DNA of 27,927 bases from assembly GCA_025459035.1 (NCBI GenBank), contig JALORJ010000001.1:1-27927 (forward strand), given 5' to 3'. Position 1 is the first letter of the stretch, and each line of letters starts with the position of its first letter. This DNA is from Burkholderiales bacterium (GTDB taxonomy: Bacteria > Pseudomonadota > Gammaproteobacteria > Burkholderiales > Ga0077523). The notes under the pieces were generated by a model. The model worked only from the letters and a program-made list of their open reading frames with translations, did no database searches and was not told the origin of the DNA. The translations under genes were made by a program, and so were the position numbers. Positions 1-10,251 of this stretch are shown here, piece by piece.

Positions 1-849
1 GTGCTGCTGCTGATGGGCCTCGGGCTCGCGATCATCTTCGGCCAGATGGGCGTGATCAACATGGCCCACGGCGAGTTCATGACGATCGGCTCGTACACCA
101 TCTTCCTGGTGTCGACGCTCGTGCACGACCACGTGCCGGCGTTCGCGCCCTACTACTTCTTCGTCGCCATCGCGGTGGCCTTCTGCCTCGCGTTCGCCGT
201 CGGCTGGTTCGCCGAATGGGCGTTGATCCGACACCTCTACAAGCGCCCGCTCGACACGCTGCTCGCGACCTGGGGCATGAGCCTCGGCATGCAGCAGATC
301 TTCCGTTCGACCTTCGGTGCGAAGGAGGTGAGCCCGACGCTGCCCGACTGGCTGCTCGGCTCGTGGGCACCGGCCGAAGGTCTCGACATCCCGATCAACG
401 GCCTGTTCGTGATGGGCCTCACCGCGTGCGTGACCGGTGGCGTGTTCCTGCTGCTGTACCGCTCGCGCTGGGGTCTGCGGGTGCGCGCGACGGTCGCCAA
501 CCGCACGATGGCCAACGCCATCGGCATCGACACCAAGAAGACCGACCGCGCGACCTTCGCGATCGGCTGCGGCATCGCCGGGATCGCCGGCGCCGCGTTC
601 ACGACGATCGGCTCGACCGGTCCGACCAGCGGCTCGCTGTACATCGTCGACGCCTTCCTGGTCGTGACCTTCGGCGGTGCGGCGAGCCTGCTGGGCACGG
701 TGGCGTCGGCCTTCGGCATCGCCCAGACCCAGTCCGTGTCCGAGTTCTTCATGACCGGCTCGATGGCGAAGGTGCTCACGCTGCTCACGATCATCACCAT
801 CCTGATGATCCGGCCGCAGGGGCTGTTCGCCGCCAAGGTGCGCCGCTAG
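1..849 (+). CDS. urtB: UrtB-type ABC transporter permease, 5' partial
   Basis: Inner-membrane permease of a urea/short-chain amide (branched-chain amino acid type, LivH/UrtB) ABC importer. The visible 282 residues are mostly hydrophobic helices. They open with the family's early segment, where GLAIIFGQMGVINMAHGEF is the characteristic LivH/UrtB signature, and they end in the usual IRPQGLF motif. Homologues normally carry roughly 20 more residues before this segment, so the GTG at base 1 is probably an internal valine and the gene is cut by the window edge. It is followed after 60 bases by the second permease and then two ATPases, the standard UrtBCDE order. The adjacent formamidase suggests amides such as formamide as substrate, with urea also possible. 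The family call is firm; the substrate is inferred. Confidence 0.9.
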   Translation: MLLLMGLGLAIIFGQMGVINMAHGEFMTIGSYTIFLVSTLVHDHVPAFAPYYFFVAIAVAFCLAFAVGWFAEWALIRHLYKRPLDTLLATWGMSLGMQQIFRSTFGAKEVSPTLPDWLLGSWAPAEGLDIPINGLFVMGLTACVTGGVFLLLYRSRWGLRVRATVANRTMANAIGIDTKKTDRATFAIGCGIAGIAGAAFTTIGSTGPTSGSLYIVDAFLVVTFGGAASLLGTVASAFGIAQTQSVSEFFMTGSMAKVLTLLTIITILMIRPQGLFAAKVRR

Positions 850-909
850 AGCGCCCGGGCTGCACGAGCCACCGTCCCACCGCTTCGCCTCGCGTCGGAG
901 ATCCCCACC

Positions 910-2061
910 GTGAACACCGCCAACCCCAGGGCCCGCCTGCTGCCGGAAGGCATCGGATCGATCCTGATCCTCGCCGTCGTCGTCTTCGCCGTGATGCCGC
1001 TCGTGTTCGACATCTTCCGGCTCAACCTCATCGGCAAGTACCTGACCTACGCCTTCGTCGCCGTCGGGCTGGTGATGCTGTGGGGCTGGGGCGGCGTGCT
1101 GAGCCTGGGCCAGGGCGTGTTCTTCGGCCTCGGCGGCTACATGATGGCGATGTTCCTGAAGCTCGAGGCGTCCGACCCCGAGAGCACGAAGATCCAGTCG
1201 ACGCCGGGCATCCCGGACTTCATGGACTGGAATCAGCTCACCGCGCTGCCGTTCTGGTGGAAGCCCTTTCACAGTCTGCCGCTCGCGCTGATCGCGGTGG
1301 TCGCGGTGCCGGTGCTGCTGGCCTTCGTGATCGGCTTCGCGATGTTCAAGCGACGCGTCGGCGGCGTGTACTTCGCGATCATCACGCAGGCGGTCGCGCT
1401 GGTGCTGATGGTGCTGATCGTCGGCCAGCAGGGCTACACCGGCGGCGTCAACGGCATCACCGACCTGAAGACGATGCTGGGCTGGGACATCCGCACCGAC
1501 AGCGCGCGCTACATCCTCTACTACGTCAACGCCGGGCTGCTGTTCGCGGCGATCCTCGTGTGCCGCCGCATCCAGCGCTCCAAGCTCGGCACGCTGCTGC
1601 TGGCGATGCGCGACAAGGAGGACCGCGTGCGGTTCTCCGGCTACGACGTCGCCAACTTCCGCATCTTCGTGTTCTGCCTCGCGGCGATGCTGTGCGGCAT
1701 CGGCGGCGCGATGTTCGCGCTGCAGGTCGGCTTCATGAGCCCGTCGTTCGTCGGCATCGTGCCGTCGATCGAGATGGTGATCTTCGCGGCGGTGGGCGGG
1801 CGCATGTCGCTCGTCGGCGCGGTCTACGGGACGCTGCTCGTCAACTTCGGCAAGACGTACTTCTCCGAGAGCTTCCCGGACCTGTGGCTGTTCTGCATGG
1901 CGGGGCTCTTCATCGGTGTCGTGATGGCCTTCCCGGACGGCTTGGCCGGTGTCTGGAACAAGCACGTGCAGCCGCGTATCGATCGCCGCTTCGCCGCGAA
2001 GCGCCCCGCAGCGGTCGCCGCGCCGGCCGCCGACCCGGCGGTCGCGCCGGGCCGCGCCTGA
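910..2061 (+). CDS. urtC: UrtC-type ABC transporter permease
   Basis: Second inner-membrane permease (LivM/UrtC family, 383 residues) of the amide/urea ABC importer; it pairs with the upstream UrtB-type protein to form the channel. The start is GTG at 910, with GGAG nine bases upstream. The protein has many hydrophobic helices and the typical family segments WGWGGVLSLGQGVFFGLGGY near residue 60 and FAAVGGRMSLVGAVYGTLLV near residue 290. The tail is short, hydrophilic and rich in alanine and proline. It lies 60 bases after urtB and 29 bases before the first ATPase, so co-transcription is very likely. No truncation is visible. LivM is the alternative name, but the ATPases downstream look more like UrtD/UrtE. 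Confidence 0.92.
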   Translation: MNTANPRARLLPEGIGSILILAVVVFAVMPLVFDIFRLNLIGKYLTYAFVAVGLVMLWGWGGVLSLGQGVFFGLGGYMMAMFLKLEASDPESTKIQSTPGIPDFMDWNQLTALPFWWKPFHSLPLALIAVVAVPVLLAFVIGFAMFKRRVGGVYFAIITQAVALVLMVLIVGQQGYTGGVNGITDLKTMLGWDIRTDSARYILYYVNAGLLFAAILVCRRIQRSKLGTLLLAMRDKEDRVRFSGYDVANFRIFVFCLAAMLCGIGGAMFALQVGFMSPSFVGIVPSIEMVIFAAVGGRMSLVGAVYGTLLVNFGKTYFSESFPDLWLFCMAGLFIGVVMAFPDGLAGVWNKHVQPRIDRRFAAKRPAAVAAPAADPAVAPGRA

Positions 2062-2090
2062 TCCCGTCCCCCGCACCCGGAGCACGCACC

Positions 2091-2843
<753 letters not shown>

Positions 2844-2861
2844 CCGACACGGAGCCCGACC

Positions 2862-3551
2862 ATGCTGAACGTCGACAACCTCGTGGTGAGCTACGGCCAG
2901 AGCCAGGCGCTGCACGGCATCAGTTTCGAGGCCCGCCGCAACGAGACCGTGGCGGTGATGGGCCGCAACGGGATGGGCAAGACGACGCTGTTCAAGGCGC
3001 TGATCGGCATCCTGCCGGCCCGCGGCGGCGCGGTCAGCGTCGACGGGCGCGACCTGACGAAGGAAGAGAGCTTCCGGCGCGTGGCCGGCGGCATCGGCTA
3101 CGTGCCGCAGGGTCGGATGATCTTCCCGACGCTGACGGTCGAGGAGAACATCCGCACCGGCCTCGAGCAGTCGAAGCACCGCGAGATTCCCGACGACATC
3201 TACACGCTGTTCCCGGTGCTGCACGACATGCGCCGACGCAAGGGCGGCAACCTGTCGGGCGGGCAGCAGCAGCAGCTCGCGATCGCGCGTGCACTGGTCA
3301 CCGATCCGAAGGTGCTGCTGCTCGACGAGCCGACCGAAGGCATCCAGCCGTCGATCATCAAGGACATCGCGCGCGCGCTGAACGAGATCCGCAAGCTGCG
3401 CGAGATCACGATCGTCGTCTCGGAGCAGGTGCTGAGCTTCGCGCTCGACGTCGCCGACCGGCTGTTCGTGATCGAGGGCGGGCGCTTCGTGCACGAGTCC
3501 GACCGCTCGAACATCGACGCGGCACGCATCCGCCAGTTCCTCTCCGTCTGA
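2862..3551 (+). CDS. urtE: UrtE-type ABC transporter ATP-binding protein
   Basis: Second ATPase (229 residues) of the importer, expected to pair with the UrtD-type subunit. Walker A is GRNGMGKT at residues 34-41, the signature is LSGGQQQ at 131-137, and Walker B is VLLLDEP at 151-157, followed by TEGIQPSII, which is characteristic of UrtE. The usual switch histidine position reads SEQ, like the VEQ found in the LivF/UrtE family. The ATG is 18 bases after urtD and is preceded by a GGAG ribosome site. Ninety-three bases separate it from the next gene, and they contain a GC-rich hairpin at 3570-3600. Confidence 0.94.
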   Translation: MLNVDNLVVSYGQSQALHGISFEARRNETVAVMGRNGMGKTTLFKALIGILPARGGAVSVDGRDLTKEESFRRVAGGIGYVPQGRMIFPTLTVEENIRTGLEQSKHREIPDDIYTLFPVLHDMRRRKGGNLSGGQQQQLAIARALVTDPKVLLLDEPTEGIQPSIIKDIARALNEIRKLREITIVVSEQVLSFALDVADRLFVIEGGRFVHESDRSNIDAARIRQFLSV

Positions 3552-3569
3552 CCGATCCGCCCCCGATCC

Positions 3570-3600
3570 GTCGGCGGCGCCCGCGTCCGCGCCGCCCGAC
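3570..3600 (+). other. GC-rich hairpin between urtE and the small cysteine protein
   Basis: The arms at 3570-3580 and 3589-3600 are complementary over 11 pairs with one bulged C, around an 8-base loop. There is no T tract, so it is not a convincing intrinsic terminator. It could be an mRNA processing or stability element separating the transporter part of the message from the enzyme part, or chance in GC-rich DNA. Confidence 0.35.
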
Positions 3601-3644
3601 CGCTTCCAGCCCGGACGCGCGCCGCACCACAAGGAGCCCACCCG

Positions 3645-3905
3645 ATGCTCGGGAACATGCAATACAACCGGATGGGCCACGACGGCTTCACCGATGCCGG
3701 CCGTGGTCGACCCGCCCCCTCGACGCAGACCTGCCCGGTCTGCCTGTGTCGCGTGGTCGCCGAAGGCGGCGTGCTGCCGGACGGCACCGTGATCGAGACG
3801 GCGCAATGGCGCACCGAGGTCTGCAAGCAGATCAAGGACGACACGGTCAACGGCGGCTGGCAGGGCGGCTGTCTCGCGCACGCCTATCCGCCGTTCGACA
3901 CCTGA
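3645..3905 (+). CDS. Uncharacterised 86-residue cysteine-containing protein
   Basis: I do not recognise this family. The frame is supported by a good ribosome site (AAGGAG, eight bases before the ATG) and by its place in a compact run of same-strand genes between urtE and the formamidase. The protein is small and has no signal peptide or membrane segment. It has a CPVCLC cluster (C30, C33, C35), then C60 and C76 with H79, which could form a metal site or redox pair. Tryptophan and glycine residues near the C-terminus (GGWQGGCLAHAYPPF) look conserved-domain-like rather than random. Its position suggests a helper for amide transport or for formamidase maturation, regulation or metal supply, but that is inference only. 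Confidence 0.75.
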   Translation: MLGNMQYNRMGHDGFTDAGRGRPAPSTQTCPVCLCRVVAEGGVLPDGTVIETAQWRTEVCKQIKDDTVNGGWQGGCLAHAYPPFDT

Positions 3906-3972
3906 GCCCCGCGCGCCCGACCGCCATCGTTCCCGCCTCGTCCTTCCCGCGAATCTCCCAGGAGCCGACACC

Positions 3973-5148
3973 ATGCAGCACTTCACGATCAAGCCCGGCA
4001 AGCCGCTCGCCGAACAGGCCGAGCTCGGCCACAACCGCTGGCACCCGGAACTGCCCTTCCTCGGCAACGTCAAGCCGGGCGAGGAAATCATCATCGAGAC
4101 GCTCGACTTCCTCGATGCGCAGATCCTCGACAACGACGACGTCTCCGACGTGCGCGACATCGACCTCACGCGCGCGCATCCGCTGACCGGCCCGTTCCAC
4201 ATCGAAGGCGCCGAGCCGGGCGACCTGCTCGTGGTCGACCTGCTCGACATCCAGCCGATCACGCCGGTGGGCTTCTCGGGCGTGTTCGCGAAGAGCAACG
4301 GCGGCGGCTTCCTCGGCGACTACTTCCCCAACGCGGCCAAGGCGATCTGGGATCTGCGCGGCATCTACGCGACGTCGCGCCACATCCCCGGCGTGCGCAT
4401 CGCCGGCCTCACGCATCCGGGCCTGATGGGTTGCCTGCCGTCGGCCGAACTGCTGGCCGAGTGGAACAAGCGCGAGGCACCGCTCGCCCGCGTCGGTCTG
4501 GCCAAGCCGCCCGAGCCGTCGACGGCCGTGCTGCGCGGCGTGAAGGGACCGAAGTTCGACGCGATGGCGAAGGAAGCCGCGCGCACCGTGCCGCCGCGCG
4601 AGCACGGCGGCAACACCGACATCAAGGACCTGTCGATCGGCACGCGCATCTTCTTCCCGGTGTACGTGAAGGGCGCGGGCTACTCGATGGGCGACCTGCA
4701 CTTCTCGCAGGGCGACGGCGAGATCGCGTTCTGCGGCGCGATCGAGATGGACGGCGCGACGCACATCGGCTTCGACCTGATCAAGGGCGGCATGGCCAAG
4801 TACAACGTGACCGCGCCGATCTTCCTGCCCAGCCCGACCAAGCCGCGCTACGACCAGTACATCACCTTCGAGGGGATCAGCGTCGAGAACGGCAAGAACT
4901 ACTACATGGACGCGACCGTCGCGTACCGCCAGGCCTGCCTGAAGGCGATCACGTACCTGCAGAACTTCGGCTTCACCGGCGAGCAGGCCTACATGCTGCT
5001 GACCGCCGCGCCGGTCGAGGGTCGCATCGGCGGCATCGTCGACATCCCCAACTGCGTGTGCACGCTGTCGATCCCGCTGTCGATCTTCGATCAGGACATC
5101 ACGCCGAAGGGCATGCTGAACCAGGGGCCGTTCTTCGGTCGGCACTGA
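3973..5148 (+). CDS. fmdA: Formamidase (acetamidase/formamidase family)
   Basis: Cytoplasmic amidohydrolase of the FmdA/AmdA family that converts formamide (and possibly other short amides) to the acid and ammonia. At 391 residues it is close to the roughly 400 usual for the family. The family-typical regions are the N-terminal HNRWHPELPF near residue 20, HPLTGPFHIEGAEPGDLLVV near residues 73-92, and GDLHFSQGDGE at 240-250, followed by a cysteine at 254 and AIEMDG. The ATG follows an AGGAG ribosome site. It sits downstream of the UrtBCDE-type transporter, as in the fmd operon of Methylophilus, so uptake and hydrolysis are coupled. A strong terminator follows the stop codon. Confidence 0.95.
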   Translation: MQHFTIKPGKPLAEQAELGHNRWHPELPFLGNVKPGEEIIIETLDFLDAQILDNDDVSDVRDIDLTRAHPLTGPFHIEGAEPGDLLVVDLLDIQPITPVGFSGVFAKSNGGGFLGDYFPNAAKAIWDLRGIYATSRHIPGVRIAGLTHPGLMGCLPSAELLAEWNKREAPLARVGLAKPPEPSTAVLRGVKGPKFDAMAKEAARTVPPREHGGNTDIKDLSIGTRIFFPVYVKGAGYSMGDLHFSQGDGEIAFCGAIEMDGATHIGFDLIKGGMAKYNVTAPIFLPSPTKPRYDQYITFEGISVENGKNYYMDATVAYRQACLKAITYLQNFGFTGEQAYMLLTAAPVEGRIGGIVDIPNCVCTLSIPLSIFDQDITPKGMLNQGPFFGRH

Positions 5149-5161
5149 CGGTTGACGCGAA

Positions 5162-5206
5162 CCGCGGCGCCGCCCGTTCCCCAGGTGTCGGCGCCGCGGA
5201 CTTTTT
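5162..5206 (+). terminator. Intrinsic terminator after fmdA
   Basis: A perfect 11-base inverted repeat (5162-5172 with 5189-5199) encloses a 16-base loop. After two bases it is followed by five consecutive T at 5202-5206. This is the clearest Rho-independent terminator in the window. It lies 13 bases after the fmdA stop and about 50 bases before the fmdB-like gene, so it separates the two or makes fmdB expression depend on read-through. Confidence 0.8.
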
Positions 5207-5255
5207 CTCGCGCCCGCGTCGTGTGATCGCTTCGCCTCATCGACAGGACCCTGCC

Positions 5256-5549
5256 ATGCCCCTGCACGACTTCCAGTGCCCGCATTGCGAAGGCATCTTC
5301 GAGACCATGCTGTCGGCCGCGAAGCTGTACTCCGAGATCGCGTGCCGCTACTGCGCGCTGCCGATGACCGCCGCGCCGATGCTGACCGGCCGCCCGATGC
5401 TGCGACGCGTCGACGCGTGGCGACCGACCTCGCAGCAGGAAACGCTCACCGGTGCGCCAGTCACCGGACCCGGCACCAATCCCGGTGCGTCGCGCAGCTC
5501 GGTGCTGCACGTGTGCCGCGGGATGAACTGCTCGCTCTGCGGCACCTGA
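5256..5549 (+). CDS. fmdB: FmdB-type zinc-ribbon protein
   Basis: A 97-residue zinc-ribbon protein of the FmdB family (putative regulatory protein). The N-terminus gives the expected FxCPHC pattern: C8 and C11 pair with C30 and C33 to make a four-cysteine zinc site. A second cysteine group (C87, C92, C95) sits at the extreme C-terminus (CRGMNCSLCG), which is more than the minimal FmdB ribbon has. In methylotrophs FmdB is encoded with formamidase and has been proposed to regulate the amide genes; its biochemical role remains poorly known. The ATG follows an AGGA-like sequence. It lies beyond the terminator that closes fmdA, so its expression may be uncoupled from that gene. Confidence 0.87.
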   Translation: MPLHDFQCPHCEGIFETMLSAAKLYSEIACRYCALPMTAAPMLTGRPMLRRVDAWRPTSQQETLTGAPVTGPGTNPGASRSSVLHVCRGMNCSLCGT

Positions 5550-5576
5550 ACGCTTCGGTCGCGCGCGACGCCGCGG

Positions 5577-6773
5577 TCACAGCACCGCGATGCGCAGCGC
5601 CGCCGCCAGCGCGAGCAGCAGGCCGTCGCGGCCCGGGCCCGCGACGAGCGACAGGCCGATCGGACAGCCGTCGAGCGTGCCGAACGGCAGCGTGACCTGC
5701 GGCAGGCCGGCGAGTCCGGCCGGCGACGTCAGCGCCATGCACTGCTGACGAAACGCTTCGGTCTCGGCCGCGGCGGCGCCCCGCGGCAGCGCGATGCCCG
5801 GCGCGCTCGGCAGCGTGATCACGCCGCCGCCGGCCAGCAGTGCGTGGAGGCGCGCGCGAAACGCCTCGCGCCGCGCGGTCGCGTCGGCCACCTGCGCTGG
5901 CGTGACGGTCCGCGCGAACGCGAAGCGCTCGCGCACCCCCGGCCCCAGTTCCGGCTGCGTGGCATCGACCCAGGCGCCGTGCTCGGCCAGCACCTCGGCC
6001 GCCTGCAGCACGCGAAAGTCCGCGGCGAGCGACGCCGCCCCCTCGGGCGCGAGCGCGAGATCGGTGCGCCCCGGGATCGCGCGCGACACCAGCGACAGCG
6101 CGCCCGCGAGCGCGCCGACGACCGCGTCGCCGCACGCCTCGAACAGATCGGTCGCGACAAACAGCGGCCCGGGCATCCCGGGCTCGGTCCGATCGCCGAG
6201 CAGCACCTGACCGACGCGCTCGAAGGTCTCGGGGTCACGCGCGAACCAGCCGACGGTGTCGAAACTCGGCGCAAGCGCGCACGCGCCGTCCAGCGCGATG
6301 CGGCCGTGCGTCGGACGCATGCCGTACAGCCCGCAGAAGCTCGCCGGCAGTCGCACCGAGCCGCCGGTGTCGGAGCCGAGCGCGAAGTCGACCAGCCCGC
6401 CGGCGACGGCCGCGGCCGATCCGCTCGACGATCCGCCCGGGATGCGTCCGGGCGCGGCGACGTTCACCGGCGTGCCGTAGTGCGCGTTCTCGCCGAGGAT
6501 CGACCACGCGACCTCGTCGGTGTGCGTGCGCCCGACGAGCGTCGCGCCGGCATCGAGCAGCCGCTGCACCGCCGATGCGGTGCGCGTCGCCGGCGCGTGC
6601 GTGCGCCACCAGTCGGGGCTGCCGAATCCGGTGCGCGCGCCGGCGATGTCGTAGAGGTCCTTCGCGCCGAACGTCATGCCGGCGAGCGGACCGTCGGCCG
6701 CGCCGTCGAGCGCGACGTGGGTGTGGCGCGTGAACGCGTTCAGCGTGTCGCGCTCGAGGATCGACGTCGGCAT
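5577..6773 (-). CDS. AMI1-like amidase (amidase signature family)
   Basis: Soluble 398-residue amidase of the amidase-signature family, hydrolysing an amide to acid plus ammonia. It closely resembles plant AMI1, the indole-3-acetamide hydrolase, in motifs and length. The Ser-cisSer-Lys triad is visible as K38 (GAKDLYD), S115 (GGSSSGSA) and S139 (DTGGSVR), the same spacing as in AMI1. The start at 6773 gives MPTSILERD. An upstream in-frame extension of 70 residues is arginine-rich with no family similarity and was rejected. It converges on fmdB, with only 27 bases between stops. The substrate cannot be read from sequence; aryl or alkyl amides are plausible, and the formamide cluster next door supports a nitrogen-scavenging role. 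Confidence 0.88.
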   Translation of the reverse strand: MPTSILERDTLNAFTRHTHVALDGAADGPLAGMTFGAKDLYDIAGARTGFGSPDWWRTHAPATRTASAVQRLLDAGATLVGRTHTDEVAWSILGENAHYGTPVNVAAPGRIPGGSSSGSAAAVAGGLVDFALGSDTGGSVRLPASFCGLYGMRPTHGRIALDGACALAPSFDTVGWFARDPETFERVGQVLLGDRTEPGMPGPLFVATDLFEACGDAVVGALAGALSLVSRAIPGRTDLALAPEGAASLAADFRVLQAAEVLAEHGAWVDATQPELGPGVRERFAFARTVTPAQVADATARREAFRARLHALLAGGGVITLPSAPGIALPRGAAAAETEAFRQQCMALTSPAGLAGLPQVTLPFGTLDGCPIGLSLVAGPGRDGLLLALAAALRIAVL

Positions 6774-7023
6774 GGCCGGTGGGCTCACGCGGCGCTCGCG
6801 CGCATCGGTGCCACGGCGAGCGGCGACTCGCGACCGCGCATCGCGCGGTGACGCAGGCGGACGAACGTCGCGCGACGCGACGCGGGCAGGCAGGCATTCA
6901 TGCGGTGACGATCCGTGAGCAGCTGCGGACCGTAGCACCTGCGGCGAGGATCCGGCGCGCCGGGTGTGCGCGACACCGGCCACCGACGCGATGCGCGGAT
7001 CGCGGATCGGAGTCGCGCGCCGC

Positions 7024-7029
7024 TACGAT
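7024..7029 (+). promoter_or_regulatory. Possible -10 element for the 168-residue secreted protein
   Basis: TACGAT lies 35 bases upstream of the TTG start at 7065 in the 291-base divergent gap (6774-7064) between this gene and the amidase. No convincing -35 is visible. Apart from this, the gap shows only GC-rich sequence and a similar TACGGT on the other strand at 6929-6934 that could serve the amidase. Confidence 0.3.
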
Positions 7030-7064
7030 CGAAGCGCCTGCCTCGCGCGTCCCGGGAGTTCCGC

Positions 7065-7571
7065 TTGCGTCACTTCGTCGCCGTCGCCGTCCTGTCCGCG
7101 CTGAGCGTCGCCGCGACCGCGGTGCACGCCGATCCGTTCGCCGAGAGCACGGACGGCCGCGGCGGACGGCCGCGGGTCGACGTGCCCGGCTGGAAGACCA
7201 ATCTGGCCCCCGCGCGCCCGTCGGTGTCGATCACGCCCGACGGCCGGCATCAGCGCCTCGAGTTCGACTTCGGCCGCAACCGCGGCAGCGGCTGGCTCGC
7301 GCGAAACGGCGAGATGCTGATCGACACGTGGGTGCAGCACCGCGGGCTGTTCTGCGCCGAGTACGAGGTCGGCCTGCGCTTCGGCGTCGGTCTGCCCGGC
7401 TGCACCGGGGTGCGCTGGGTGTCCGGCGTGCGCTGGCTGGCGCGGCGCGACCAGTGCAACAACGCGATCGTCAACCAGATCGGCGGCGACACGGACGAGA
7501 CGCTGGCCGCAGCCTTCGAGACCATCACCTGCGCCGAGCGCATCGTGCAGTGCTCGGGCCGCAACTGCTGA
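7065..7571 (+). CDS. Uncharacterised secreted cysteine-containing protein (TTG start)
   Basis: I do not recognise the family. The start is set at TTG 7065 because GGGAG lies six bases upstream and the frame then begins with a clean signal peptide: MRHF, a hydrophobic core to about residue 19, and AVHA before a likely cleavage at residue 22. A longer in-frame reading from 6966 puts an arginine-rich stretch before it and is less likely. The mature part (about 146 residues) has six cysteines (97, 113, 131, 156, 163, 168), an even number consistent with periplasmic disulfides, and ends on a cysteine. It is divergent from the amidase and converges on glpK. No enzymatic motif was seen. Confidence 0.72.
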   Translation: MRHFVAVAVLSALSVAATAVHADPFAESTDGRGGRPRVDVPGWKTNLAPARPSVSITPDGRHQRLEFDFGRNRGSGWLARNGEMLIDTWVQHRGLFCAEYEVGLRFGVGLPGCTGVRWVSGVRWLARRDQCNNAIVNQIGGDTDETLAAAFETITCAERIVQCSGRNC

Positions 7572-7602
7572 TCGCCAACCCCTGCTGAGCGTCGGGCTCC
7601 GG

Positions 7603-7622
7603 CGCGCGCGGCGCGTGGGGCC

Positions 7623-7635
<13 letters not shown>
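7603..7635. terminator. Possible bidirectional hairpin between the secreted protein gene and glpK
   Basis: A 10-base perfect inverted repeat (7603-7612 with 7626-7635) lies between convergent genes and overlaps the glpK stop. There is no T tract, and both arms are simple CG alternation, so chance is possible. Confidence 0.35.
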
Positions 7636-9116
<1,481 letters not shown>

Positions 9117-9228
9117 GCGCCGATGGTGCCGCAAGCTGCGGCGCCCGCCGGGCGCGTCGGCGAGAGCGCGTGCTACCGTCGGCAGGCGCTGGCGCATGGG
9201 TCGCCGCGTCCCTTGCCCCGCCCTTCGC

Positions 9229-10251
9229 ATGTCCGACGCCGCCGCCGACTTTCGCCCTGCGCTCGAGCGCATGGGGCTCGTCGCCCCCGGTGCCGCGTTC
9301 ACGCTGACGCCGCTCGATGGCGGTGTGTCGTCGGACATCTTCGTCGCGCGCATCGGCGAGCGCCGCGTGTGCGTGAAGCGCGCGCTGCCGACCCTGAAGG
9401 TCGCCGCGCACTGGGAAGCCCCGACCGAGCGCAACCGCTGGGAAGTCGAGTGGATGCGCGTCGCGGCCGAGGTCGTGCCCGATGCGGTGCCGGCGATCCT
9501 CGGCGAGGACCGCGAGACCGGCTGCTTCGCGATGCAGTGGCTCGACCCGGCCGACCATCCGGTCTGGAAGAGCCAGCTGCGCGACGGCGCGATCGACCCG
9601 ATGGTGGCGCGTGCGGTCGGCCAGCGCCTCGCACGCATCCACGGCGCCACCGCGAACCGCCCGGACCTCGCGGCGCGCTTCGCGACCGACCACATCTTCT
9701 TTCCGATCCGGCTGGAGCCCTACCTCGCCGCGACGGCGCAGGTGCATCCGGATCTCGCCGACCGGCTGCAGACGCTGATCGGTGTCACCGGCAGCACGCG
9801 GCGCGCGCTCGTGCACGGCGACGTGAGCCCGAAGAACATCCTGGTCGGTCCGCGCGGGCCGGTGTTCCTCGACGCCGAGTGCGCGTGGTACGGCGACCCG
9901 GCCTTCGATCTGGCGTTCTGCCTGAACCATCTGCTGCTGAAGTGCGTGTGGCGCCCGCGCTGGTGGGCACGCTATCTCGACAGCTTCGCGGCGCTGTCGG
10001 GCACGTACTTCGAACGCGTCGACTGGGAGCCGCGTGCACCGCTCGAGGCGCGCGTGGCGCATCTGCTGCCGGGACTGTTCCTCGCGCGCGTCGACGGCAA
10101 GTCGCCGGTCGAGTACATCACCACCGAGGTCGACCGCGACCGCGTGCGCCGCGTCGCCCGACGCCTGCTGCGCGATCCGGTCGACCGCCTGACCGACGTG
10201 CGCGAGCTGTGGCGCGCCGAAGTCGCCCATCCCCGGAGTGCCGACGCATGA
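9229..10251 (+). CDS. APH-fold small-molecule kinase (phosphotransferase family)
   Basis: A 340-residue protein with the aminoglycoside phosphotransferase / choline kinase fold. The visible motifs are the ATP-binding lysine K50 in VCVKRAL, the Brenner catalytic loop HGDVSPKN (H196, D198, N203), and the metal-binding D215 in VFLDAECAWYGDPAFDLAF. These motifs indicate transfer of phosphate from ATP to a small hydroxylated molecule; the family does not identify the acceptor. The ATG at 9229 is chosen over an upstream in-frame start because the N-terminal extension overlaps glpK and has no family character. Its stop overlaps the ATG of the enolase-like gene by ATGA, so the two are translationally coupled and probably act in one pathway. 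Antibiotic resistance is unlikely given this pairing. Confidence 0.85.
   Translation: MSDAAADFRPALERMGLVAPGAAFTLTPLDGGVSSDIFVARIGERRVCVKRALPTLKVAAHWEAPTERNRWEVEWMRVAAEVVPDAVPAILGEDRETGCFAMQWLDPADHPVWKSQLRDGAIDPMVARAVGQRLARIHGATANRPDLAARFATDHIFFPIRLEPYLAATAQVHPDLADRLQTLIGVTGSTRRALVHGDVSPKNILVGPRGPVFLDAECAWYGDPAFDLAFCLNHLLLKCVWRPRWWARYLDSFAALSGTYFERVDWEPRAPLEARVAHLLPGLFLARVDGKSPVEYITTEVDRDRVRRVARRLLRDPVDRLTDVRELWRAEVAHPRSADA

Noticed and set aside
6774..6983. N-terminal extension of the amidase
   Set aside because: Seventy arginine- and proline-rich residues with no similarity to the AMI1-like start; no ribosome site.
9229..10251. Aminoglycoside resistance gene
   Set aside because: The APH-fold motifs are generic to small-molecule kinases, and ATGA coupling to an enolase-like gene points to metabolism.
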